Below, piece after piece: positions 23,612-30,897 of a stretch of 50,393 bases of DNA. Under the pieces are notes generated by a model. The model made no database searches and was not told the origin of the DNA. It saw only the letters and a list, made by a program, of their open reading frames with translations. This DNA comes from a virus: IMG/VR virus record IMGVR_UViG_3300023443_001574, positions 1-50,393 of that record. The stretch is one strand, 5' to 3'. Made by a program: the position numbers and the translations under genes. Numbering within the stretch: the stretch's first letter is position 1; every line of letters begins with the position of its first letter.

Positions 23612-24958
23612 TTGTCTGAACTGGAAGTAGAGACCCAAAAAATCCTAAAAATTACTCCAGAGGAAGAACTTGAGAAATTAAAAAACCAGGAAGCCTGGAT
23701 AAAACAACAAATCAATCAACCGGATTCTGTCTTACGTAACATCTATTCAACTGATTCTCCAAAAAAAGATTTGATTGTTGATTGGGCAACACAATTGGAA
23801 AGGCGATACGAACTTGAATTACAATTAAACTTAAAACCGATCGTCAAAGAAGTAGGAGCTATCTCAACTTACATCAAAGATGAATTGAGAAAACTCAAAG
23901 TGCATGAAAGTACACTGCATTATGTCCATGAAGTGCTAGGTGTTAAATACAAGTACGAGAGTAAGAATAGATATCATCAGGAAGATGATGAAAATGATTT
24001 GCGAGGTTCAACCACGCAAACTAGTTCCAACACGATCGCTGATTTTGCAACAGAAAACAAATCACTCATTGACACCATCAACCAACAAATGGATTTTTTA
24101 CACAATCTGAGAAATAAAGCAAAGTCATCAAGAATTTTATCTGCACTATCTCATGAAGAACGCTTAATGTATGAAGAAACTAACTTACGAATCCAGGCTA
24201 CACAATTGTTTGCAGCCCAGGTAATTGATGACAGACAAAGTGTTCCAATCAATGCACAACTAAAACTTGTGATGGCCATAGTTGCAGCAACTAACAATTA
24301 TGCTGCTGGCATGTACGTTTCACAAGTCAAACAACATGGGGCCAACAAAGCATTGGAATCAAAAGACTTTTTTGAACAAACCTCAAATGCTGTCCTGAAA
24401 ATATTTTCAAGTAAACACAAAAAACTTTTCAAAGAAACTTTCAGGAAAATCAAAAACCTTCGAGCTGCAATTCAAAAGGCTGAAGAAAAAAGAAAAACAA
24501 AATCAGATGTTCAGAATCCTGCTGATGCGATGACATCAAAGCAGGCCATGAAAATTGTTTATGGGTTGATAAAAAATGTCATACCACTTTTTGATCATAA
24601 AGATGTCAAAGGCCATCATGATAGAGACGCTGCACTAGTGGACGGCCACTATGGACTACACTGTCCTGAATGTGGAAGCTTAAGAGTGAGAGAAAAAGAG
24701 CATCCTGATTCACATGAATGGCTTTGCTTCTGTTATCACTGTGAATGGTGGTTTGAGGCCAAGACAATATCAAAATGCTGGAATTGCCACATTCCATTTT
24801 TCGATGACATTCTAGCCGTGATCCTGCAGACTGCTGTAGATATCACAAACAAGAGAGGCGAACCACTTGGAGCAAAAAAATGCGAATGTCCCCGATGTGA
24901 GAAAGAAGTCATTCTTCCTGCAAAAATGTTCCAGGCTCCAAAACTCCGGGGCAAGTAA
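23612..24958 (+). CDS. Large helical protein with C-terminal zinc ribbons
   Basis: 448 residues from TTG 23612. Residues 1-310 are almost entirely charged helices. The C-terminal 110 residues hold CPECGS, CFCYHCEW, CWNCHI and CECPRCEK: two or three zinc ribbons. An AT-rich stretch with TATA-like words precedes the start. A hairpin with a T-run follows the stop. The layout suggests a nucleic-acid-binding scaffold or transcription factor; no family was recognised. Confidence 0.65.
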   Translation: MSELEVETQKILKITPEEELEKLKNQEAWIKQQINQPDSVLRNIYSTDSPKKDLIVDWATQLERRYELELQLNLKPIVKEVGAISTYIKDELRKLKVHESTLHYVHEVLGVKYKYESKNRYHQEDDENDLRGSTTQTSSNTIADFATENKSLIDTINQQMDFLHNLRNKAKSSRILSALSHEERLMYEETNLRIQATQLFAAQVIDDRQSVPINAQLKLVMAIVAATNNYAAGMYVSQVKQHGANKALESKDFFEQTSNAVLKIFSSKHKKLFKETFRKIKNLRAAIQKAEEKRKTKSDVQNPADAMTSKQAMKIVYGLIKNVIPLFDHKDVKGHHDRDAALVDGHYGLHCPECGSLRVREKEHPDSHEWLCFCYHCEWWFEAKTISKCWNCHIPFFDDILAVILQTAVDITNKRGEPLGAKKCECPRCEKEVILPAKMFQAPKLRGK

Positions 24959-25002
24959 ATTCTCTAAAAGCACAACGTCTTTGTAAGATTACCAATTTAG
25001 AC

Positions 25003-25048
25003 AACCTGGCGATTTGTGCGATTCATAATTCACAAACTGCCAGGTTTT
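25003..25048 (+). terminator. Hairpin with T-run after the 23612 gene
   Basis: AACCTGGC (25003-25010) pairs with GCCAGGTT (25039-25046), and inside it TTTGTG (25013-25018) with CACAAA (25031-25036), leaving a 12-base loop; a short T-run follows. It may end transcription or be a stable RNA element. The outer words recur in the structured stretch at 25497-25568. Confidence 0.5.
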
Positions 25049-25113
25049 CTAGGCAATTATGTTAAGTTATTTTGCATCATTCTTCTTATTAATTTCTGTC
25101 TGTCAAATATAGC

Positions 25114-25197
25114 GTGAAAACCGAACAATCAGCTCTAGATATTGCAGTTGAGAAACTAAACCTAAAAGACAAAATTCCACAACTAGAATCTGTATAA
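25114..25197 (+). CDS. Very small protein (27 residues)
   Basis: GTG to TAA frame reading MKTEQSALDIAVEKLNLKDK and seven more, with a helical, amphipathic look and an AT-rich stretch upstream. It is the only plausible frame in this gap and may be chance. Confidence 0.3.
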   Translation: MKTEQSALDIAVEKLNLKDKIPQLESV

Positions 25198-25219
25198 CTA
25201 GACATTTCAGACAATTCTC

Positions 25220-25471
25220 ATGGATTATTTTTGCAAAAGTCATGTTGCCTTAGCTATAGATGCAGGCCTGGCCAAGTCAAAAGATGGTAAAGTCATCATA
25301 GAAAACGGAACTAAACCTTGTGAATGGAGCGGTTGTGGTACAACTACTCCTGACACTTACAAGATGACCTATGAGAAAGGAGAAGAGCCAACAACAACTA
25401 TTGGAGAATCAACTACAGCCACATCTGAGACACCATCACAACCTCAAGAAGAAAAACCAGTGCCAGCATAG
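25220..25471 (+). CDS. Small protein with Cys/His N-terminus and low-complexity tail
   Basis: 83 residues. YFCKSH and then PCEWSGCG supply C..H and C...C ligands. The last 35 residues are T/S/P/E-rich and likely disordered. Stands alone between two strong hairpin elements. Confidence 0.5.
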   Translation: MDYFCKSHVALAIDAGLAKSKDGKVIIENGTKPCEWSGCGTTTPDTYKMTYEKGEEPTTTIGESTTATSETPSQPQEEKPVPA

Positions 25472-25771
25472 TTTTCTTCTTTCCTCTATTTTTTTAACAA
25501 CCTGGTATTACGTAAGACATGGCAGTTCGTGCTGCCTGCACATTCGTTAGCTTTTGCGAATGCCAGGCTCCTGGATCAAGAGTCAGACCATGACTTTCTC
25601 TTCCAGGAGCTTTTTTATCAAACTATGCAATATACTATATGAATTGAAAATGGGAAGTAGTGAACCCATTTTATAATTCCTCGGCTCAGGAGCAGCATTA
25701 TCAATCTCTGTGATGAGAGAGCCTAAATTTCTTAACTAAACAACTTTTCAGCTTTCATCTCAACAATTTAC
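25472..25771 (+). ncRNA. Gene-free, hairpin-rich stretch; candidate structured RNA
   Basis: No convincing gene in 300 bases. Inverted repeats follow one another: GGCAG/CTGCC (25521-25525, 25532-25536); GCCTG plus CATTCG pairing with CGAATG plus CAGGC (25534-25568); GCTCCTGG/CCAGGAGC (25567-25574, 25603-25610) with inner AGTCA/TGACT and six T after it; AATGGG/CCCATT near 25650. Neighbouring arms overlap, so alternative folds exclude each other. The first part shares ACAACCTGG and GCCAGG with the hairpin at 25003-25046. A small viral RNA, a leader with a terminator, or an origin are all possible. Confidence 0.45.
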
Positions 25772-25915
25772 ATGGCCAGGATGCAGCAATGCTACATATG
25801 CAGAACCCTCACTAACAAGGAGGACCTCAAACCGTTGCTAAGTCGAACTCATGAGTACAAAGTTTGTGACTGTTGTTTTAATTACTGGTGTGCCATACAA
25901 TTGAGATTGATCTGA
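25772..25915 (+). CDS. Mini zinc-ribbon protein (47 residues)
   Basis: CYICRT near the start and CDCCFNYWC near the end give a CxxC...CxCC pattern. ATG follows the structured gap. One base separates it from the next gene. Confidence 0.55.
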   Translation: MARMQQCYICRTLTNKEDLKPLLSRTHEYKVCDCCFNYWCAIQLRLI

Positions 25916-25916
25916 A

Positions 25917-26051
25917 ATGCCAATAGAATATGAAAAACTATCAACAATCATCTGCGCCTGTTGTGGAATAAAACTCAAGGGAGTATGGCTGTGTGCAAAA
26001 TGTGGCACAGAGAAAGACAGTGAAATCAAATGTCCAGGAGACCATTCATGA
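25917..26051 (+). CDS. Mini zinc-ribbon protein (44 residues)
   Basis: ICACCGIKLKG and LCAKCGT form a regular short ribbon (CxCC...CxxC), the layout of small archaeal rubredoxin-like ribbons; a further C and H lie near the end (KCPGDH). Stop overlaps the next start. Confidence 0.55.
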   Translation: MPIEYEKLSTIICACCGIKLKGVWLCAKCGTEKDSEIKCPGDHS

Positions 26052-26266
26052 GCTTACTTCATCAAATCCCATGTCCATATTGTGAGGGAGTAATGGGATG
26101 CTTTGCAACTTTCATCTATCATATGGGAAAGCAATGCCAAAGCGAAGAACACAAAGCTAAGCAAAGAGAGTATAAGGCAGGAATAGAACATGATTGGAAA
26201 TGCAAGTCGTTCCTGATTGAAGTTCCAAAATTAAAATTCAAAATTCCAGAGAAAGATGTAGTATGA
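26048..26266 (+). CDS. Small zinc-finger protein (72 residues)
   Basis: ATG 26048 overlaps the previous stop; an in-frame ATG at 26030 lies inside that gene. CPYCEGVMGCF with later YHMGKQC and EEH supply Cys and His like a modified C2H2 finger. C-terminal third is basic with alternating hydrophobic residues. Confidence 0.5.
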   Translation: MSLLHQIPCPYCEGVMGCFATFIYHMGKQCQSEEHKAKQREYKAGIEHDWKCKSFLIEVPKLKFKIPEKDVV

Positions 26267-26469
26267 AAGACATCAATGATATCATGCCAAAGATTCCCAA
26301 CATGAGATGGGGGGCTCTAATGAACTGGAGAGCATCAAATGCTGAACTTAAACAGCTTGATAAAATGATACCCAATGACAAGAGATGGCATACAATATTC
26401 CAAGACGAAGAATCAACTCACTTTGACAACAGGACTATAAGAAATCGTACTGCTGAATCAATGACGTGA
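26263..26469 (+). CDS. Small protein of unknown function (68 residues)
   Basis: Overlaps both neighbours. Helical with W and M (IPNMRWGALMNWRASNAELK). Its last residues TAESMT are repeated at the end of the next tiny frame as TAESVT, showing a local duplication. Confidence 0.45.
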   Translation: MKDINDIMPKIPNMRWGALMNWRASNAELKQLDKMIPNDKRWHTIFQDEESTHFDNRTIRNRTAESMT

Positions 26470-26546
26470 GCAAGAATGCAAAATACCCAAAACACGGTAA
26501 AGGAAAAGCAGTATCATACAAATTAACTGCTGAATCAGTGACATGA
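26466..26546 (+). CDS. Very small basic protein (26 residues), possibly duplication debris
   Basis: GTG start overlapping the previous stop; product basic (SKNAKYPKHGKGKAVSYK) ending TAESVT. Flanked by direct repeats (26449-26482 and 26526-26557, a few mismatches), so it may be a tandem-duplication product rather than a gene. Confidence 0.3.
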   Translation: MSKNAKYPKHGKGKAVSYKLTAESVT

Positions 26547-26641
26547 ATAGATGCAAATTCTGTGGTCATTTACTAGTATATGAAAAACATAGATGTCCTG
26601 TAAAACGAAGATTACTCTGGATGAGTGAATGTGAAATATGA
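26543..26641 (+). CDS. Mini zinc-ribbon protein (32 residues)
   Basis: RCKFCGH, then EKHRC and a final ECE: C..C..H and H.C ligands in 32 residues. Overlaps both neighbours by four bases. Confidence 0.5.
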   Translation: MNRCKFCGHLLVYEKHRCPVKRRLLWMSECEI

Positions 26642-26778
26642 GCATATTTTGGGAAGAAGAAGTAAATATGTCTACTACATGCCGAAATGGCTCTCATCAG
26701 AACTTTAAACGTGGCTGTCAAGGCAGCTTCAATAAAAGTGGCCATCGAGTTCCATGTGAATGTAATTGCCATGGCTAA
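26638..26778 (+). CDS. Mini Cys/His-rich protein (46 residues)
   Basis: ATG overlaps the previous stop. Contains TCRNGSH, RGCQGS and a C-terminal PCECNCHG. Many ligands but irregular spacing. A longer frame at 26687-26887 covers the same bases, but only its 3' part (26771-26887) looks real. Confidence 0.4.
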   Translation: MSIFWEEEVNMSTTCRNGSHQNFKRGCQGSFNKSGHRVPCECNCHG

Positions 26779-26887
26779 ACTATACAAGTGTCCATTCTGC
26801 TCAACTCTCGCTCCAATTGAAATGCTCAAAGGACACATCAGAGTAGCACATCAATGGTGGATAGAACAGCTACAAATAGGAATTTAA
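26771..26887 (+). CDS. Mini C2H2 zinc-finger protein (38 residues)
   Basis: ATG 26771 overlaps the previous gene's end. YKCPFCSTLAPIEMLKGHIR followed by VAH is a regular C2H2 finger (CxxC, then His-x4-His). Confidence 0.6.
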   Translation: MAKLYKCPFCSTLAPIEMLKGHIRVAHQWWIEQLQIGI

Positions 26888-26891
26888 AATT

Positions 26892-27005
26892 ATGAAGTGG
26901 TATACAACAAGAAGCTGGTGTAAATCTTGTGGAGAATGGAGAGGGAAAGGTTTACACTGTCCAGTCTGTGGCCTTAGAATGAGAAACAGTGGACGGCAAC
27001 ACTAA
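26892..27005 (+). CDS. Mini zinc-ribbon protein (37 residues)
   Basis: WCKSCGEW and HCPVCGL form a compact ribbon with twelve residues between the pairs. TAATG overlap with the next gene. Confidence 0.55.
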   Translation: MKWYTTRSWCKSCGEWRGKGLHCPVCGLRMRNSGRQH

Positions 27006-27118
27006 TGACTGAAGCAGATTGTGACTGTGACATAGAACACATCAATGATGAACTAGGCACAGTATGCATCAAACAAAATTGTAAGTGCCAAGACACTGAT
27101 TGCTGGTGGCATCAATAG
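27005..27118 (+). CDS. Mini Cys/His-rich protein (37 residues)
   Basis: Six Cys and two His in 37 residues (DCDCDIEH, VCIKQNCKCQ, DCWWHQ). Same length as its neighbour but different sequence. Last gene before the packaging genes. Confidence 0.5.
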   Translation: MTEADCDCDIEHINDELGTVCIKQNCKCQDTDCWWHQ

Positions 27119-27144
27119 AATAGTTCCATCTAATACAGTTCTTT

Positions 27145-27161
27145 TACGACAATCTGTCGTA
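27145..27161. promoter_or_regulatory. 17-bp palindrome upstream of terminase genes
   Basis: TACGACAATCTGTCGTA: seven-base arms around ATC, 15 bases before ATG 27177, at the boundary between early small genes and the packaging/head genes. May be an operator for late genes, a hairpin, or a packaging signal. Confidence 0.45.
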
Positions 27162-27176
27162 TCTGAGGAATAGATA

Positions 27177-27602
27177 ATGCCTCTAAACCCAACAGAAATT
27201 TTAGTTGTACTTACAAAAACAATGCGTTATTCTGAGAAAGAAGCGCTGAAGAAACTCAAAGAGAAAGGTCATGAGATGAGACGAGATGAATATTACAAAA
27301 TTCTAGCCCGAGTAACTAGCCAAACTAAGGAACGACTTTATGAAATCTGCAAAAACATGAAGGAACGCCACATTGATCGCATTAATGATGTGGAGATGAT
27401 ACGAGGACAACTTGTAGATTTATTGAAAGAGCCTGGAGTAACGAGAATAGAAAGACTCAAAGCTTTGCATGAACTCAGAGAATTACAACCATACATCTCT
27501 GCGTATGATGAAGCAGCACAAGGCGTCCTAGAAGATTCTGTAAGAGTATTTGGTGAGGAAGAACATGTTGATGTTTCCAGCTTATTTGTAGAGAAGAAGT
27601 GA
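27177..27602 (+). CDS. Terminase small subunit candidate
   Basis: 141 residues, all helical. The N-terminal part (TEILVVLTKTMRYSEKEALKKL then GHEMRRDEYYKIL) could be a helix-turn-helix, the middle is a coiled-coil-like stretch, and the C-terminus is acidic, the usual plan of small terminases, which bind the packaging site and regulate the motor. It ends one base before the large subunit gene. The call rests on layout and position. Confidence 0.6.
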   Translation: MPLNPTEILVVLTKTMRYSEKEALKKLKEKGHEMRRDEYYKILARVTSQTKERLYEICKNMKERHIDRINDVEMIRGQLVDLLKEPGVTRIERLKALHELRELQPYISAYDEAAQGVLEDSVRVFGEEEHVDVSSLFVEKK

Positions 27603-27603
27603 C

Positions 27604-29430
27604 ATGGGAGTCACTAAAAAAGTCATAGTTAGACCCCATCACCAGGCTCAGGAAGATAGAAAAAGAAAAGCTGATGCAATTGTAAAGAAGCAGTTAGACT
27701 TTCATTCTGATAAAGAAATTGTTGAAGAGCTTCCCTTACTTCCAATTGATAGAATGCAATGGGAATTGCATTGCAGACCATTCATCAAGGGAAAAAGAAA
27801 CAGGCTTCCATTCTTGCCAATGATAAGAGAAGCTATCCTGGACCCTCATCCATTCAAGCAGTATCTGTGGGGAAGACAATGGGGAAAGACAACTGGATTA
27901 GCTTCAGAGCTTGCACATGCAGCAAGTACTATCAACGATTACGATCAGACTTATGTTAATTTCAAATTAGATAACTTGAGAACATTCTCTGAAAACAAAT
28001 TCCGTCAAGATGTATTTGGCCAAGAACCATTAGCGACTTACGTATCAGGAATCTCAAAGCTTGGTGCAATGAATAGAATAGTAATGAAGACACGTTCCAT
28101 CATAGACATTTTACTTCCTGGTGAGGAATGGTCCAATCTCCTAGGAAAGTCCAATGAAAGAATTGTAGTTGATGAAGGCCAGGATATTGATTGGACTGGA
28201 TTCTTCAATGCAAGAGAAACACAAGCTGACACCATGGGAGATTTGATTATTGCAGGAGTTGGAGGATATACCGACACAGAATATCATAGATCTTGGCTTA
28301 GCACAAATCAGATGGAATGGGAATTCAAACACGGTGAACCGTACAAAGGATATGAGAACATGTCCTGGAGACGAGAAATGGAAGAACGATGCTTTGACAG
28401 TCACGGCCTTGTGTATGATGAAGAACTAGAACGAGTACTTGATGGCAAGTGGGTTCCACGAGCTCCAAAACATTATTCACGCCACGGATATTATTTGCCT
28501 CAAACATACAATCCAAGAATTCCATTAACCATCAAAGATGCAGAACAGCTCTACCATGTATCACCGGAATGGTCCATTGAGTGGAAACAAAAGAACCCTG
28601 ATATCTCCACTATAGATTTCAGAAGAAACGTGATGGCCGAGTTTGTAGAAGGTGAACTCAAACCAATTACCACAAAGATGATGCTCGATTTATTTGACAA
28701 AACCGTTGGACTGACAAGAGCAGAAGATGTAGATCACTATGCTGGCAAAATCTACATTGGAATTGATTGGGGGGGAGGAGGAAAGACCATCATCTGGATT
28801 TGGCAATGCCTTGATGACAATGCTCCAATCTTCAAGCTGCTATGGGTTGAAAGAGTTGAGACAGATGATATCAAGGAGCAAATCAGAATCTGTGAAGAAC
28901 TCATTGATGCATACGAAGGATACCAGATTGTGATTGATGCAGGAGGAGGATCAGCTCAAGTGCAATCTTTACAAAGTCGTTATGCAAGACGCTGTATCAG
29001 AAACTCATATCATGTAAGGCCAGAACGTCCACTGCCAACAGTCCTGGAGAAGCCAAGACTCAACAGGGAAATGCGATATGTGATTGACAGAACTTTTTCA
29101 ATTGATAGAATCATTGATTTGATAAGGCATCCATATCAACACGGAGATTTCATATCTAGCAGAATAATTCTTCCAGGAAAAGACTATGATGATGTCAAAT
29201 GGATAGTCCGTCAGTTTGTTGCACTTGAAGGAGAAAAACACATGCTAAAATCAACTGGCCAGACATACATCAAATACATTCACAAGGATACTGAGCCAGA
29301 TGATGCACTACAAGCTTGCAACTATTCTTTCATAGCCTGGGACATCAACCATGGAGGACGCAAAGTAGAATTCATGCAGCTTCAACCAAAAGATCCATTT
29401 GGTGATGGATACACAACTAGTCCACTTTAA
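27604..29430 (+). CDS. terL: Terminase large subunit
   Basis: 608 residues. Walker A GRQWGKTT (90-97), Walker B IVVDEGQD (187-194) with the catalytic E, then the RNaseH-like nuclease domain with D388 in YIGIDWGGGG, D445 in VIDAGGG and a late acidic pair in EPDDALQA (566-567). All the parts of a phage packaging motor and headful nuclease are present and in order. It pumps DNA into the prohead through the portal. Headful cutting would give the circularly permuted ends suggested by the window's overlap. Confidence 0.93.
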   Translation: MGVTKKVIVRPHHQAQEDRKRKADAIVKKQLDFHSDKEIVEELPLLPIDRMQWELHCRPFIKGKRNRLPFLPMIREAILDPHPFKQYLWGRQWGKTTGLASELAHAASTINDYDQTYVNFKLDNLRTFSENKFRQDVFGQEPLATYVSGISKLGAMNRIVMKTRSIIDILLPGEEWSNLLGKSNERIVVDEGQDIDWTGFFNARETQADTMGDLIIAGVGGYTDTEYHRSWLSTNQMEWEFKHGEPYKGYENMSWRREMEERCFDSHGLVYDEELERVLDGKWVPRAPKHYSRHGYYLPQTYNPRIPLTIKDAEQLYHVSPEWSIEWKQKNPDISTIDFRRNVMAEFVEGELKPITTKMMLDLFDKTVGLTRAEDVDHYAGKIYIGIDWGGGGKTIIWIWQCLDDNAPIFKLLWVERVETDDIKEQIRICEELIDAYEGYQIVIDAGGGSAQVQSLQSRYARRCIRNSYHVRPERPLPTVLEKPRLNREMRYVIDRTFSIDRIIDLIRHPYQHGDFISSRIILPGKDYDDVKWIVRQFVALEGEKHMLKSTGQTYIKYIHKDTEPDDALQACNYSFIAWDINHGGRKVEFMQLQPKDPFGDGYTTSPL

Positions 29431-29454
29431 GTAATTTGTAAAATTGGATTTGCT

Positions 29455-29643
29455 ATGGAATTAACAGAAGATGAAATCAAAAAGATGAAAGTTGACTATG
29501 TTCATGATTTATTGAAAATCATTGAAAGGCAAGATTTCCAGGTTTATGCAGTCAAGCTAGCACGACTCCAGGAGACTGATAGAAAATTCAAAGCAGGAGG
29601 TCTCAGAACTGTCATCACTATTTCAACTGAGCCTGTAAAATGA
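29455..29643 (+). CDS. Small helical protein of unknown function
   Basis: 62 residues. MELTEDEIKKMKVDYVHDLL at the start, helical, then a short strand (RTVITISTEPV). Between terminase and head genes; perhaps a packaging helper. Its stop overlaps the next ATG. Confidence 0.5.
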   Translation: MELTEDEIKKMKVDYVHDLLKIIERQDFQVYAVKLARLQETDRKFKAGGLRTVITISTEPVK

Positions 29644-29771
29644 GATGTCAAAAAAATTCATGCTGTATATTATCAAATAATCATAAAGGCCAACATGTAG
29701 GAAAAGGAACCAGGAACGAAGATTGTGATTGCCAGCATAATGCATCCAAGAGAATGAAGCAGTACGACTAA
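29640..29771 (+). CDS. Mini Cys/His protein (43 residues)
   Basis: RCQKNSCC, then HKGQH and DCDCQH. Many ligands for zinc; basic. Similar in style to the early mini zinc proteins though in the packaging module. Confidence 0.4.
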   Translation: MRCQKNSCCILSNNHKGQHVGKGTRNEDCDCQHNASKRMKQYD

Positions 29772-29807
29772 TTCCTTTAATTTAGAATTTTCATGAAATA
29801 GTTATCA

Positions 29808-30230
29808 ATGACAGTCAAAACTCTCAAGCGACAATCAACCCCATCAAAAGATGCCACAGTCTATTTTAGTGATCCTGAATTCCAAACCGGAGGAATCACA
29901 ATTGACCAGGATGCATACACTGCAGGTCTGGACAGAGTTTATGATGTGAGAGGATTAAAGAACATGAATATCACAGTCCGAAATACTGGAGGTGCAAACG
30001 GACTCACTTATACAATTGAAGGAAGCAGGAAAAATTTCGTAAACGTTTCCACATTGATTGATGCGGACTTTGACAATATAATTAAGGCCGACACCAATGT
30101 TGCTTTTGGGGCATTTGATACCAACAATATTGTTGACATTTCACCGGAAACATCTTCAATCAGATTAAGAGTCAAACGACAAATCACTGTGCTTGATACA
30201 ACATTAGCCGGAGAAGCTCAGGCAAATTAG
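29808..30230 (+). CDS. Beta-rich virion protein, possible head decoration
   Basis: 140 residues, mainly short beta strands (MNITVRNTGG, LTYTIEGSRK, SIRLRVKRQITVL). No signal peptide or membrane span. Located before the collagen-like and portal genes. Virion component is the likely role; family not recognised. Confidence 0.5.
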   Translation: MTVKTLKRQSTPSKDATVYFSDPEFQTGGITIDQDAYTAGLDRVYDVRGLKNMNITVRNTGGANGLTYTIEGSRKNFVNVSTLIDADFDNIIKADTNVAFGAFDTNNIVDISPETSSIRLRVKRQITVLDTTLAGEAQAN

Positions 30231-30239
30231 GTGATTGTT

Positions 30240-30854
30240 ATGGGTAAAACCAGAATAGATACTCCTGGAAGTGGAGGAGCTACAGGTCCAGCAGGAGCTG
30301 ACGGAGCTGATGGAGCACAAGGTCCAACAGGAACTACAGGTTCACAAGGAGATCAAGGTATTCAAGGTACACCAGGTACTATAGGAGCTACAGGTCTAGT
30401 AGGTCCACAAGGTCCAGCAGGAGATGATTCAACAGTTCCAGGTCCTCAAGGACTACAAGGTCCAGCAGGTGCGGGTGATATTTCTGATGTTCTTTATGAT
30501 TCTACTTACAGAAACGGTGGAAATCTGACCATTGTAAGTGCAGGAACCAACACATTCGGGGCATGGGTTGAATATTCGGCAGATATTGGCACAGGTAAAA
30601 AATTAATTGGCCTTGTTTACATATCCGTCCTCGGCGTGTTGGGTACATCTGTAGAAATTGAAATAGGTGAGGGTGCAGTTTCATCTGAAGTTGCAATATC
30701 TAGAATTAATAGTGTGGGTCTAGTAGAGGAAACTCGAACACATTTTCCATTAAATAGAACTATAACAGATAGTTCAAGGGTATCTCTGAGAGTAAGAGAT
30801 AATATTGGACAAGCAAAAAGTTATCATGTAGTAATATTGGTAGCACCTGCATAA
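30240..30854 (+). CDS. Collagen-like virion protein with C-terminal globular domain
   Basis: 204 residues from ATG 30240, four bases after GGTGAT (30230-30235); GTG 30231 lies within that site and is less likely. Residues about 10-80 are G-x-y repeats rich in P, A, Q and T ([19 protein letters not shown]), a collagen-type triple helix with one interruption; the rest is a beta-type domain that may trimerise or bind. Such proteins occur as phage fibres and head fibres. Its place among head genes suggests a fibre on the capsid rather than the tail. Confidence 0.75.
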   Translation: MGKTRIDTPGSGGATGPAGADGADGAQGPTGTTGSQGDQGIQGTPGTIGATGLVGPQGPAGDDSTVPGPQGLQGPAGAGDISDVLYDSTYRNGGNLTIVSAGTNTFGAWVEYSADIGTGKKLIGLVYISVLGVLGTSVEIEIGEGAVSSEVAISRINSVGLVEETRTHFPLNRTITDSSRVSLRVRDNIGQAKSYHVVILVAPA

Positions 30855-30897
30855 TCTCAAATTACTTCCTAATATGAGCTAGCTCGCTCAGTGTTGC

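Noticed and set aside
25700-25771. Box C/D guide RNA, because of GTGATGA near 25711
   Set aside because: No box D (CTGA) at a suitable distance.
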